Shown here: one piece after another, positions 53,511-63,686 of the stretch | Layout of the letters: each line of letters begins with the position of its first letter | Numbering within the stretch: the stretch's first letter is position 1 | Origin: Longitalea arenae | GTDB lineage: Bacteria; Bacteroidota; Bacteroidia; Chitinophagales; Chitinophagaceae | DNA: 64,000 nt | NCBI RefSeq assembly: GCF_016924755.1 | Contig: NZ_JAFFJX010000008.1 | Location: forward strand, 62,001-126,000 | Direction: 5' to 3' | Made by a program: the position numbers and the translations under genes | The notes under the pieces: model-generated | Database searches by the model: none | Told to the model about the DNA's origin: nothing | What the model saw: the letters and a program-made list of their open reading frames with translations, nothing else

Positions 53511-54422
53511 ATGATGGCAAATACCTGGAAAATCTTTAAGCAGTCGGTTACTGAGTTCATGAACGACGATTGTATTAAGCTCAGTGCCTCCCTGTCGTAT
53601 TATACCATTTTCGCCCTGGGGCCAACACTCATCATTATCATTTCGTTTGCAGGCATCTTTCTGGGCCGCGAAGCCGTAGAGGGTAAGTTGTATGATCAGA
53701 TCAAAAACCTCATCGGAAGCGCTGCCGCCTTGCAGGTACAAAATATCATAGCCAATGTGCAAATGAACCAGCAGACCGTTGTGGCCGCTATCATCGGGTT
53801 TGTGCTACTGATCATGGGGGCTACCGGTGTGTTCACCGAGATCCAGGGGTCTATCAATTATATCTGGTCTATCCGGGCCAAACCAAAAAAAGGCTGGTTG
53901 AGGTTCCTGACCAACCGCCTCATTTCATTTTCACTGGTCATTAGCTGTGGATTTATTCTGCTTGTATCGCTGGTGATCAATGCCCTGATGGAACTGCTGA
54001 GTGAAAAGCTGCAGATGTATTTTGAGAGCGTCACGATCGTGGTCTTCTATATCCTGAACCTGATCTTGATCTTTGCGATCATCACCGCCCTTTTTGCCAT
54101 TATTTTCAAAGTGCTGCCCGATGCCACCATCCGGTGGAAGGATGCCTTCGTTGGCGCCGGATTTACGGCCCTGCTCTTTATGCTGGGTAAATTCCTGATC
54201 AGTTTGTATATCGGGAAATCGAATGTAGGCCTTACGTATGGCGCTGCGGGTTCTATTATCGTTATTCTGGTGTGGGTGTATTATTCTTCCCTGATCCTGT
54301 ATTTCGGCGCTGAGTTTACCAAAATATACTCCATACATCACGGGGCAGGCATAAAACCTATCGACACAGCGGTCTTCATTATCAAACACGAAGCAAAGGA
54401 GATCGGTGAATCAAAGATATGA
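53511..54422 (+). CDS. YihY/BrkB family membrane protein
   Basis: A 303-residue inner-membrane protein. I use the ATG at 53511 (MMANTWKIFKQSVTEFMNDD); 53514 is equally possible. About six hydrophobic helices. Family blocks: DCIKLSASLSYYTIFALGPTLIIIISFAGIFLG, FVLLIMGATGVFTEIQGSINYIW, GLTYGAAGSIIVILVWVYYSSLILYFGAEFTKIY. Once called ribonuclease BN, the family is now thought to be a transporter or envelope protein. It lies ahead of tamB but a motif at 54435 separates them. Confidence 0.9.
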   Translation: MMANTWKIFKQSVTEFMNDDCIKLSASLSYYTIFALGPTLIIIISFAGIFLGREAVEGKLYDQIKNLIGSAAALQVQNIIANVQMNQQTVVAAIIGFVLLIMGATGVFTEIQGSINYIWSIRAKPKKGWLRFLTNRLISFSLVISCGFILLVSLVINALMELLSEKLQMYFESVTIVVFYILNLILIFAIITALFAIIFKVLPDATIRWKDAFVGAGFTALLFMLGKFLISLYIGKSNVGLTYGAAGSIIVILVWVYYSSLILYFGAEFTKIYSIHHGAGIKPIDTAVFIIKHEAKEIGESKI

Positions 54423-54434
54423 TGACCTGTCCTG

Positions 54435-54454
54435 ACGTAGATTTTTTTCTACAC
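54435..54454. promoter_or_regulatory. Shared palindromic motif, copy 2
   Basis: GTAGA-N6-TCTAC with flanking AC, matching the motif at 48259-48278 in 19 of 20 positions and in spacing. It lies 13 bp after the YihY stop and 153 bp before the tamB start, so it could also be read as a weak hairpin in the YihY 3' end. Confidence 0.5.
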
Positions 54455-54606
54455 GCATAAGCTGCCACGATCCGGATTTGATATTTATTTCTTATTACTG
54501 TAATGGCATAGGTATTTATGGTTTATACAGGTATGCTCGATGTAGTATCCTGGCTGCGATAAGAATAGACTGTTGGGAAGGGATACAGTACTCTAAAGCT
54601 AATGAT

Positions 54607-57600
54607 GTGAAGAAAGCGGCTAAAATAACGCTCAAAATATTCCTGTGGATCTTTGTGGGGCTGCTATTGATAGCAGTACTGGTACAAACGCCACCCGTTC
54701 AGAATTTTGCCCGCCAAAAGGTGCAGGCATGGCTGCAAACCAAACTGGGCACCCGCGTTGAGATCGGCAGGCTGCGCATTGGTTTTCCCTCATCCGTTGT
54801 ACTCGACAGAATATATCTCGAAGACAAAACAAAAGATACCCTTTTGTATGGCGGCCGTATCAAGGTAAATATCGCCATGTTAAAATTGCTGCAGAATGAA
54901 GTGCGCATAGGCGACCTGCGCTTGCAGGGCATGACGGCCAAAATAAAACGGCAATTGCCTGATACTGTATATAATTTTCAATTCCTGATAGATGCCTTTG
55001 TTGTTGAAAATAAAAAGCCGGCCAAACCAGCCGATACTGCAGCGTTAAAAATGAGCCTCGATCATTTGTACCTCGACGATATCCGCTTCCTTTATAAAGA
55101 TACCATCTCAGGTAATGACTGGGCCATTCAATTAAAACATTTTGACAGCCGCATCAGCCAATTCGATCCCCAGAAACAGATATTTAGCATCCCCGCTATA
55201 AACCTCGACGGCTTAACCGCCCGTTTATATCAATACAAACCCCTGGTAACGGTTGAGGATGTGGTGGCCAATGACTCGGGCGTAGCACCCATGCCTAATC
55301 TTAACCTGAGGCAGGTGCATCTCAAGAACATCGATGTCGAATACAAAAATGATGTGTCGGCCCTGTACACCCATGCAAAATTAAAGTCGCTGGATACCCG
55401 TGTAAACACCGCCGACCTGAATGGCCGCCGGGTCATCCTCGATCACTTTCGGTTGCTGGGCTCAGAAACCCGGGTAACCATGGGAAAAACGCAATCGGCC
55501 AAACTTGTGGCCGAAAAAGCAAAAACAGAAGCTAAGGATGTGGCTGCCCAAAGCTGGCTGGTAAATGCAAAGAATATAAATATCCAGAAAACATTTTTTC
55601 AGTTCGATGATGAGAACCAGCCGCGGCAAAAGCAGGTGCTTGATTATGGCCATTTGAAGGCCAGTGATTTTACGGTGCAGGCGCGCGAAGTATTGATGGA
55701 TAAAGGCGCCATCACCGCCTCGGTTCAGCAGGTGGCTTTTAAAGAACAAAGCGGATTCACATTGCAGCAGCTTCGGGGTGATTTTGTGTATACCGATCAA
55801 AAAGTGCGTATCGACCGCTTATTGGTGCAAACCCCCGGCACCCGTATTAAACATACCATCCATCTTGATTATCCTTCCCTCGAAGCTTTGCAAAAAGATA
55901 TTGGCAGCCTGCAGGTAAAAGCCGTGCTGCCAGGCTGTTATATTTCCAATAAAGACATTCTCTATTTTGTGCCTGCGCTCAGAAGCCAGCCGGCATTCAG
56001 TGATCCGGGTACCGTTTTCTCTATCAATGCCGATGTACAGGGCCGGGTGAACCGGCTTACCGCCCGGGTATTACAGGTACGGGGCTGGAACGATACAGAA
56101 CTGGATGTGGCCGGTACGATCGTAGGCCTGCCCGACATAAATAAACTGTATGGTGATCTGCGCATCAAAGAGATCAGCACCACCCGCAAAGACGCCGAAC
56201 GGTTCCTGCCCAAAGAAGTGCTGGCGCAGGTAGAAATTCCCGTCCGGGTGCAACTGAGCGGTACTGTCAAAGGCAACGGGCAGCAAATGCACACCAATGT
56301 ACAGTTGAAAACTTCTTCCGGCAATGTCAGCCTGAATGGTACCATGGCCAATTACCAGGATGTAAAGGCCGCCACTTATGATATGGAAGTTCAGGCCCAG
56401 CAGGTACAGGCGGGAGCTATATTGAAAAACCCCAGTTTGCAAACAGTGTCTGCTAACGTAGAGGCACAAGGTAAAGGATTGACGCTGGAGACGGCCGACG
56501 CGCAATTGAAGGGAACAGTAGCCAGCGTGGTATTCCAGAAATACAATTACCGCAACATCAACCTCGATGGATCCATCAAAGATCAACAGGCGAAAGGCAA
56601 CCTGAGCATCGCTGATGAAAACATCAGGCTGGCGGGAAGTATAGCGGTGAACCTCGCTTTGGCTGACCCAGCCCTGATGGCAGATCTTACCATCGACAGC
56701 ATTAAAACAAAACCACTCAATTTAACGCCCCAGGATATTATCTATCGCGGAAAAATTACCGCCGATATGCCCAGTATCAATCCCGACAGTTTGCAGGGTG
56801 ATGTAAACATCATTCACTCCTTACTGGTAGTAGGTAAAGACCGCTTACAGCTGGATACCGTTACGGTAGCCGCCCGGCGGTCTGGCGACAGCAGCCAGAT
56901 CACTTTGGAAAGTGATATTGCCAAAGCATCGCTCACCGGTAAATATCAGCTCACAGCCCTTGCTGACGTTTTCATGCAGGCCATACAACCTTATTTTGCT
57001 GTAATGCCTGTTAAAAAACCGGCAGCTGCAACACCCGCAAAACCATATAATTTCCGCATGACGCTGTATGCCCGCGATAATCCGGCGCTGAAAGTGGCAT
57101 TGCCCACATTACAACGATTTGAATGGTTGCAGTTGAATGCGCATTTCGCCAGTGACAGCGGCTGGCAGGCCGATGCAGAAATGCCCATACTGGCCATGAG
57201 TGGGATGACCATTGATAATCTGCAGCTCGACGCGGGCGCCCGCGACAGCGCATTGTTCCTGAATACAACTGTAAAGCAGATCCAGCTTGGCGGTAATTCG
57301 GTGCATAATACATCTGTACGCGCCAACGTGGCGGGCAATAAAGTAGATTTTCTTACCCGCTTTCACGATCAAACCGGCCGGATACAATATGCCATTCCCG
57401 GTGTGATGCAGCAACCGCAATTCGGCGTGTACGATATCAGTCTGAAACCGGATAGCCTGCTATTGAACTACGACCTGTGGACGGTGGCGCCCGACAATAA
57501 GATACATATCGGGAAGAACGATATAAGAGTGACCAATTTCATGCTGAACCATAATTTTCAGCAGTTCAGTCTGAAGAGCCAGGGCAATATCATAAATGCA

Positions 57601-59724
57601 CCTGTAGAGGCCAGCTTTACCAGTTTTCAGATCTCTACGCTGGCCGATTTTGCGATGGCCGATACGCTGGCGCTCGATGGAACCCTCGATGGTGAAATAT
57701 TGTTATACAACCTTACCAAACAACCTTTGTTCTCAGGCGATATGACCATCAGCAACCTCAATTTCCAACGCGATACTGTAGGTAATGTAATTGTTAAGGC
57801 AAAGAACACCAGCGCCGATATCATCAATGCCGATATTCTTTTGACCGGACAGGGAAACCATGCCACCGTTAAAGGCGATTTTTATATGAAACCGGTGAAT
57901 GGAAATGATTTCCGGTTTAAGGTTTCGCTAGATACCTTGAATATGGCGTCAATAGAAGGCGCCACCCAGGGGGCCATCAAAGATGCGAAGGGACAGGTGA
58001 CCGGCCAGTTCGATGTTTCGGGATCTTTTGCAAAACCAAATGTGAACGGAGCACTGAGCTTTAAACAAACAGACCTGAACCTGAGCATGCTCAACAGTCT
58101 ATTCCACATTGAGGACGAAACGATCACCGTGAATAACCAGGGGATCAGGTTCGACAGTTTTATGATAGAAGATTCGGCCAGGAACAAAGCGACCATCGAC
58201 GGTATGATCTATACAACTGATTTTGCCAAATACCGGTTCGATCTTTCTTTGCGGGCCAATAATTTCCAGGCGATGAACAGCACGAAACAGCAGAACAGGT
58301 TATACTATGGGCAGCTGCTGTTCAGCAGTAATATGAAGATCAAGGGAACCGCGGAAGCACCGGTGATCGACGGAAGCATTACCATTGGCGATAAAACAAA
58401 CGTAACGGTGGTATTGCCGCAGCAGGACCCATCGGTGGTGAAACGGGAAGGTATCGTACAATTTGTAGATATGGATGCGCCCGAGAACGATACCTTGTTT
58501 ATGAATGCCATGGCCGGCTTTGATTCCCTGAACCAGTCCGGTTTACGCGGACTGGACATTACCGCCAACCTCGAGATCAAGAAAGAGGCCATATTCAGTA
58601 TGGTAGTAGATGAAGGGAATGGTGACTTCATTCGCATGCAGGGTGAGGGTTTACTTTCCGGCGGGATAGATCCCAGCGGTAAAACCACCCTTACGGGTTC
58701 CTATGAGATCCAGAATGGCGCCTATGAGTTAAGTTATAATTTCTTAAAGCGCCGTTTCGAAATACAGCAGGGCAGCAAGATCGTGTGGAATGGCGAACCT
58801 ACCAAGGCCGACCTCGATGTTACCGCTATTTATAAGACCAAGGCAGCGCCCATGGACCTGGTAAAGAACCAGATCGCTGACGAAGAAGCCAATACCCGTA
58901 ATGCCTATCTGCAACGCCTGCCCTTTGAAGTATTACTGAAACTGCAGGGTGAGTTATTACAACCAATGATCACTTTCGATATTCAATTGCCCGAGGAAAG
59001 CAATGAGGTTTCGAAAGGAACTGCCACCACCATTAACTACCGGCTTACTCAATTGCGGCAGGAACCTTCAGAATTGAATAAGCAGGTATTCTCGCTCTTG
59101 CTGTTGAACCGCTTTGTTGGTGAGAATCCGTTTGAAAGCAGTGCAGGCGGGTTAACGGCTGAATCTTTTGCCCGCCAGAGCGCCAGCAAACTGTTAACCG
59201 AACAATTGAACCGGCTCGCCGGTGACCTCATACAGGGCGTTGACATTAACTTCGACGTTACATCGTTCGATGATTATTCAACCGGTACGGCACAGACCCG
59301 AACAGACATGAATGTAGCGTTGTCGAAAAGGCTCATGAACGACCGGTTGACAGTAACTGTCGGAAGCAATTTTGAACTGGAAGGGGCGCGCAACACGAAC
59401 CGCAATTCGAGTAATATTGCCGGTAATGTAGCCGTTGATTATAGCCTTAGCAAAGACCGCCGCTACATGTTAAGGGCTTATCGCAAAAATGAGTATGAAG
59501 GGGTTATCGAAGGGTATGTGATAGAGACCGGTGTAGGGTTTATAATAACACTTGATTACAACAAATTCAGGAACCTGTTCCTGAGTAAAAAAGCCCGGGA
59601 AGAAAGGCGCCAGCGTATCAGGGAAGCGCGTGAAGAACGGCAACAACAGCAAACACCTACTCCACCACAAACACATATTCCATCACCTGAAAACAGGGAA
59701 CTGATACGGCGTGAAGACAGCTAG
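54607..59724 (+). CDS. tamB: TamB-like translocation/assembly module protein (DUF490)
   Basis: I start at the GTG at 54607 (VKKAAKITLKIFLWIFVGLLLIAVLVQTPPVQNFARQKVQAWL), 1705 residues; the open frame reaches back to 54478 but adds no family sequence. Residues 5-30 are an inner-membrane anchor, followed by AsmA-like LGTRVEIGRLRIGFPSSVVLDRIYLED. A very long beta-strand region forms the bridge. The C-terminal DUF490 domain (about 1250-1640) shows GSYEIQNGAYELSYNFLKRRFEIQQGSKIVWNGEPTKADLDVTAIY and VEFDIQLPE-like blocks. It spans the periplasm and moves lipid or outer-membrane proteins with its partner TamL, whose GTG start overlaps its end by 14 bp. Confidence 0.9.
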   Translation: MKKAAKITLKIFLWIFVGLLLIAVLVQTPPVQNFARQKVQAWLQTKLGTRVEIGRLRIGFPSSVVLDRIYLEDKTKDTLLYGGRIKVNIAMLKLLQNEVRIGDLRLQGMTAKIKRQLPDTVYNFQFLIDAFVVENKKPAKPADTAALKMSLDHLYLDDIRFLYKDTISGNDWAIQLKHFDSRISQFDPQKQIFSIPAINLDGLTARLYQYKPLVTVEDVVANDSGVAPMPNLNLRQVHLKNIDVEYKNDVSALYTHAKLKSLDTRVNTADLNGRRVILDHFRLLGSETRVTMGKTQSAKLVAEKAKTEAKDVAAQSWLVNAKNINIQKTFFQFDDENQPRQKQVLDYGHLKASDFTVQAREVLMDKGAITASVQQVAFKEQSGFTLQQLRGDFVYTDQKVRIDRLLVQTPGTRIKHTIHLDYPSLEALQKDIGSLQVKAVLPGCYISNKDILYFVPALRSQPAFSDPGTVFSINADVQGRVNRLTARVLQVRGWNDTELDVAGTIVGLPDINKLYGDLRIKEISTTRKDAERFLPKEVLAQVEIPVRVQLSGTVKGNGQQMHTNVQLKTSSGNVSLNGTMANYQDVKAATYDMEVQAQQVQAGAILKNPSLQTVSANVEAQGKGLTLETADAQLKGTVASVVFQKYNYRNINLDGSIKDQQAKGNLSIADENIRLAGSIAVNLALADPALMADLTIDSIKTKPLNLTPQDIIYRGKITADMPSINPDSLQGDVNIIHSLLVVGKDRLQLDTVTVAARRSGDSSQITLESDIAKASLTGKYQLTALADVFMQAIQPYFAVMPVKKPAAATPAKPYNFRMTLYARDNPALKVALPTLQRFEWLQLNAHFASDSGWQADAEMPILAMSGMTIDNLQLDAGARDSALFLNTTVKQIQLGGNSVHNTSVRANVAGNKVDFLTRFHDQTGRIQYAIPGVMQQPQFGVYDISLKPDSLLLNYDLWTVAPDNKIHIGKNDIRVTNFMLNHNFQQFSLKSQGNIINAPVEASFTSFQISTLADFAMADTLALDGTLDGEILLYNLTKQPLFSGDMTISNLNFQRDTVGNVIVKAKNTSADIINADILLTGQGNHATVKGDFYMKPVNGNDFRFKVSLDTLNMASIEGATQGAIKDAKGQVTGQFDVSGSFAKPNVNGALSFKQTDLNLSMLNSLFHIEDETITVNNQGIRFDSFMIEDSARNKATIDGMIYTTDFAKYRFDLSLRANNFQAMNSTKQQNRLYYGQLLFSSNMKIKGTAEAPVIDGSITIGDKTNVTVVLPQQDPSVVKREGIVQFVDMDAPENDTLFMNAMAGFDSLNQSGLRGLDITANLEIKKEAIFSMVVDEGNGDFIRMQGEGLLSGGIDPSGKTTLTGSYEIQNGAYELSYNFLKRRFEIQQGSKIVWNGEPTKADLDVTAIYKTKAAPMDLVKNQIADEEANTRNAYLQRLPFEVLLKLQGELLQPMITFDIQLPEESNEVSKGTATTINYRLTQLRQEPSELNKQVFSLLLLNRFVGENPFESSAGGLTAESFARQSASKLLTEQLNRLAGDLIQGVDINFDVTSFDDYSTGTAQTRTDMNVALSKRLMNDRLTVTVGSNFELEGARNTNRNSSNIAGNVAVDYSLSKDRRYMLRAYRKNEYEGVIEGYVIETGVGFIITLDYNKFRNLFLSKKAREERRQRIREAREERQQQQTPTPPQTHIPSPENRELIRREDS

Positions 59725-62011
59725 ATATTCATATTATGCTTTACTGGTACTGAGCTTCTTAACCCTTTATTCATGTTCAAGTACCAAAAACCTGCCCCCG
59801 GGCGACGCGCTCTATACAGGTGCGCGCATAGATATTAAGGACAATAAGGTATCGAAGAAAAAGAAAAAGGCGCTGCGCAGTCAATTGAGCTCACTGACCC
59901 GGCCGGTGCCTAATCAACGATTTTTGGGCATACCATTCAAATTGTACATTTATAATAAGTTCGCACGCGCGAAAAAAGGCCCGGGTAAATGGATCCGGGA
60001 GAAATGGGGACAGCGCCCTGTGCTGCTGAGCGATCTCAACCTCAATACGAACGTACAGGTGTTGCAGAACTACCTGATCAATAAAGGATATTTCCATGCA
60101 CAGGTAACAGGCGATACAACGGTTAAAAATAAAAAGGCATCTGCCGAGTATGCTGTGCACACAAGCGATCAATACCATATTGATAAAGTGCGGTTCACCG
60201 GCGACAGTACGGTACTGCCCCAAACCATCCGGGAAACGATGCCGAAAACATTGCTGAAACCGAATGATCCTTTCGATCTGCAGGTCATTACCACTGAAAG
60301 AACACGCATTGATAATTATCTGAAGGAACATGGATTTTATTTCTTTAGTCCCGATTACCTGCTGGTAAAAGCAGATACCACGGTAGGTAATAACAAGGTT
60401 GATCTGTTCATGACCGTTAAGCCCGAAACCCCTGCAGATGCCCGCAAAGTCTTCCGCATAAATGATGTATTCATATATACCGGTTTTAATTTGCAGCCCG
60501 GCGAAATGGATACCAGTAAGGCCGGCGCTACGTTCTACAAAGGCTATTATGTGGTTGACAGGCGGAAGATCTTTAAGCCTAAGCTCTTTCAGCAGTCCAT
60601 GGCATTTGACCCCGGGGATGTATATAACCGTACAGACCACAATGCCAGCATCAGCCGCCTGATCAGCATGAATATCTTCAAGTTTGTAAAGAACCGGTTC
60701 GAGGTGGTGCCCAATTCAGATTCAGCCTTGCTGAACTCATTCTATTACCTGACCAGGCTGCCGAAAAAATCCCTGAGGCTGGAAATAAATGGGCTTACCA
60801 AGTCGAATAACCTGACCGGTTCAAATGTCACCCTTGCATGGCGGAACCGCAATGCCATGCGCGGTGGAGAACAATTTGTGATAAGAGCTTCTGCCGGTTT
60901 CGAATTACAATACAGCGGCCAGTTTAAAGGATATAATACGTTGCGGTATGGACTGGAACCTTCACTTTCCTTCCCCCGCTTCCTGGTGCCTTTCTTTAAC
61001 TTCAATACCAAAGGCGGATTCCTGCCGCGCACGACCATCACCTTAGGGTATGATGTGCTGCAAAGGCAAAAATTATATACGATGAATTCCTTCCGGACCA
61101 GTTATGGTTTCACCTGGAAGGAATCATTGGAAAAAGAACATGAGTTGAATCCCATAGAGGTTAACTATGTTCAACCTGTTAACATTACGCCGGAATATAT
61201 TGACAGCGCCAAGGAGAACCCTTCATTGTACCAGGCGATCGACACGCAGTTTATCCTCGGCTCATCCTATTCTTACACCTACACCAATGTGCTGAATAAC
61301 CGCCCGGTGAATGGTTTTTATCTGAACGCCGGCATCGACCTCTCGGGTAATATTGCCGGGCTGGCCATGGGCGCCAATATCAACAAGGGAGATACGGCGA
61401 AAATATTCGGCAAACAATTCTCTCAATATACGCGCTTACAGGGCGATTTCAGGTTTTACCGGAAAGTAGGAGGAGGGAATAGCGTATGGGCTAACCGCAT
61501 CTTTACCGGTATTGGTATCCCTTATGGTAATTCCAGCGCCCTGCCATATATAAAACAATTCTTTTCGGGTGGTAATAACAGTATAAGAGCATTTAGAAGC
61601 CGGTCTGTAGGACCTGGTACCTTTCAGGCCCCACAGAATGCCGGATTGCTGGCAGAACAACCTGGCGACATCAAGCTCGAGTTGAATACCGAATTGCGGT
61701 TCCCCATAGTGGGTATTGTACATGGAGCTGTGTTTATAGATGCGGGTAATGTGTGGTTGTATAACGAAGATCCCAATAAGCCCGGTTCTTTATTCACCAA
61801 TAAGTTCCTGAATGAACTGGCGGTTGGTACAGGCGCCGGTATACGGTTCGACCTGAATTTCCTGGTATTACGGCTCGACCTGGCCTTCCCGGTGCGCAAA
61901 CCCTGGTTGCCGGAAAAAGAACGGTGGGTATTGAAAGAGTTCAATTGGGGCAGCAGCGAGTGGCGCAAGCAGAACCTGGTATTTAACCTGGCGATCGGTT
62001 ATCCGTTCTAA
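59711..62011 (+). CDS. tamL: TamL: lipoprotein of the BamA/TamA outer-membrane family
   Basis: A 766-residue protein from a GTG at 59711, overlapping tamB by 14 bp. The lipoprotein signal MKTARYSYYALLVLSFLTLYSC distinguishes Bacteroidota TamL from TamA. POTRA-like modules occupy about residues 30-330 (TNVQVLQNYLINKGYFHAQVTGDT, LKPNDPFDLQVITTERTRIDNYLKEHGFYFF). The C-terminal 16-stranded barrel (about 360-766) contains the conserved KQFFSGGNNSIRAFRSRSVGPGTF with the VRGF/Y-like RAFRSR motif and IVHGAVFIDAGNVW. It ends ...LVFNLAIGYPF, the C-terminal Phe signature of barrels. Confidence 0.93.
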   Translation: MKTARYSYYALLVLSFLTLYSCSSTKNLPPGDALYTGARIDIKDNKVSKKKKKALRSQLSSLTRPVPNQRFLGIPFKLYIYNKFARAKKGPGKWIREKWGQRPVLLSDLNLNTNVQVLQNYLINKGYFHAQVTGDTTVKNKKASAEYAVHTSDQYHIDKVRFTGDSTVLPQTIRETMPKTLLKPNDPFDLQVITTERTRIDNYLKEHGFYFFSPDYLLVKADTTVGNNKVDLFMTVKPETPADARKVFRINDVFIYTGFNLQPGEMDTSKAGATFYKGYYVVDRRKIFKPKLFQQSMAFDPGDVYNRTDHNASISRLISMNIFKFVKNRFEVVPNSDSALLNSFYYLTRLPKKSLRLEINGLTKSNNLTGSNVTLAWRNRNAMRGGEQFVIRASAGFELQYSGQFKGYNTLRYGLEPSLSFPRFLVPFFNFNTKGGFLPRTTITLGYDVLQRQKLYTMNSFRTSYGFTWKESLEKEHELNPIEVNYVQPVNITPEYIDSAKENPSLYQAIDTQFILGSSYSYTYTNVLNNRPVNGFYLNAGIDLSGNIAGLAMGANINKGDTAKIFGKQFSQYTRLQGDFRFYRKVGGGNSVWANRIFTGIGIPYGNSSALPYIKQFFSGGNNSIRAFRSRSVGPGTFQAPQNAGLLAEQPGDIKLELNTELRFPIVGIVHGAVFIDAGNVWLYNEDPNKPGSLFTNKFLNELAVGTGAGIRFDLNFLVLRLDLAFPVRKPWLPEKERWVLKEFNWGSSEWRKQNLVFNLAIGYPF

Positions 62012-62036
62012 GGGGTTGCGGCAACTGAGTAACTGG

Positions 62037-63686
62037 TTATAAGGGCAGTCCCCCGTCGAGACCGACTGTTTTTTGTACGCCTTCAAAGATGGATTTCCAG
62101 ATAAGATTGAAAATCGACTGACTGGTGTTCCTTGCACGGGAAACGGTAACGATCCGCTCCAAACCATTGTTCTTACCAGGGTTGGCATCCATGATCATCA
62201 TATTGGCCATTAAAGAGACCATTTTTTTAGCTTTTATTTCCTTCTTCTCCTCGTCCTTTTTCAGGATCTTGATCTTCAGGTCGTCGTATAAAAGCCTGAC
62301 GATGCCTTTCGCCCGGTAGTCGTTACCAATAAGATTAAAGTCGAGGCTGTTGATATTGCCTGAGTTGATCTCTACCATCGCCATTGGTTTGCTCAGGCGG
62401 TTGAAGATCGTAGCGTCCGTTGCTTTCAGGCTGCCGTTCACGGCAAATTTTCCGTTATTGCTGTTGAGATGAAGCTTCAGGGTGGCGGTCATGGGTATCC
62501 TGCTCAATAAGCGGCTGCTGAAGTTCACGGTAAAGATGCCATTGTTGCGAATGTCTTCTTTCCGGTTGGTTACGTTATGCAGGGTTGCATATATGTTGTC
62601 AAATATTATGACACCGTTGCTCCCTGTTTGCGGAACTTTTTCCTTATACTCGATGTATGCCTGTTGTACGGTGATTTTTTTTAAGCTGACATCGATGGGT
62701 AATTTGCGCAGCTCCTGGTGCGGGTAATGCCCTACCTTGCTCTCTTTTTTAGGAGGATATGCTTTATCCCTGAATATTTTAATGCTGGCTTTTTTAATGC
62801 CCAGTTCATTGGCGATCAGATTGCCATTAAGCAATTCCTGCACATTTACCTGCTTGAACAGGAGGTTGTAAACGTCAAAATCGAGCCGGTCGGTTTGCCA
62901 TTTGGCGGCCCGCATAAATGCCGCCTCGCCCATTAAAGGGGTGATGTGTATATGACTAACGGCAAATGATCTTTCGCCCGATCGTAAGGCCAGGTTATTC
63001 AGCTGATATTGATAAAAGCGATTCGTGCGATTTAACGATAGCCGGTGTACATCAAGCACAGCTTTTTCTGCGAACAGGATCCGGTTGGGATCGTTGCTGG
63101 TGCTGTCGCTGATATTAATATGATGCAGCTGCGCATTGATCTTTTTGCTACTCAAAACAGTGTCGCCGCCGGGCCATTTGCAAATATGGTAATCGGCATC
63201 GGTAATTAAGATCGTATCTACTTTGATCTTTTCCAGTCCACGTAGCAGCACCTTGTAAATTTTGTCGGTGGTCGGCGTAGTGTCATTGACCTTTGCGCCA
63301 CGTCGGTTGTTGTACATGGTTACTACGGGTTTGGTGAGCCTGATCCTGGTGGCAATTACTTCCTTGTTCAATACGGCAGCATCTGTTTGCACACCCGATA
63401 CATATACTTCAGGAACGGTAACGCGCAATAAGTTACGGGGCAGGGTGCTGTCGGTTGGCTTTTTATAAGTGGAATCAGGGATCAGTTGAAGGTTCCTGAT
63501 CATAATTTCTCCTTCCACTTCATCGATATCAATGTGATCGTAGGTTATTCGGTATAAACTGTCTGATTTCAGGAATACCAGTTGCGGAACTTTTTTAAGC
63601 AGGAAATCCTTACGCCATTGTCTGTAGTATATAATGCCCCCGGCAACAAGCAGGACAAGGATGAGCAGGAAGAATAGCTTTTTCAT
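62037..63686 (-). CDS. AsmA/DUF748-like periplasmic bridge protein
   Basis: A 549-residue protein with an N-terminal anchor (MKKLFFLLILVLLVAGGIIYYRQW). The rest is a chain of beta-strands with features of AsmA-like proteins: YRITYDHIDIDEVEGEIMIRNLQLIPD, VTVPEVYVSGVQT, KKITVQQAYIEYKEK, MTATLKLHLNSNNGKFAVNGSLKATDATIFNRLSKPMAMVEINSGNI and a C-terminal helix. It converges on tamL with only 25 bp between them. Probably another lipid-transfer or envelope-bridge protein, but it is not TamB. Confidence 0.72.
   Translation of the reverse strand: MKKLFFLLILVLLVAGGIIYYRQWRKDFLLKKVPQLVFLKSDSLYRITYDHIDIDEVEGEIMIRNLQLIPDSTYKKPTDSTLPRNLLRVTVPEVYVSGVQTDAAVLNKEVIATRIRLTKPVVTMYNNRRGAKVNDTTPTTDKIYKVLLRGLEKIKVDTILITDADYHICKWPGGDTVLSSKKINAQLHHINISDSTSNDPNRILFAEKAVLDVHRLSLNRTNRFYQYQLNNLALRSGERSFAVSHIHITPLMGEAAFMRAAKWQTDRLDFDVYNLLFKQVNVQELLNGNLIANELGIKKASIKIFRDKAYPPKKESKVGHYPHQELRKLPIDVSLKKITVQQAYIEYKEKVPQTGSNGVIIFDNIYATLHNVTNRKEDIRNNGIFTVNFSSRLLSRIPMTATLKLHLNSNNGKFAVNGSLKATDATIFNRLSKPMAMVEINSGNINSLDFNLIGNDYRAKGIVRLLYDDLKIKILKKDEEKKEIKAKKMVSLMANMMIMDANPGKNNGLERIVTVSRARNTSQSIFNLIWKSIFEGVQKTVGLDGGLPL

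Noticed and set aside
59891-60640. 249-codon minus-strand frame
   Set aside because: Antisense shadow of the tamL POTRA region.
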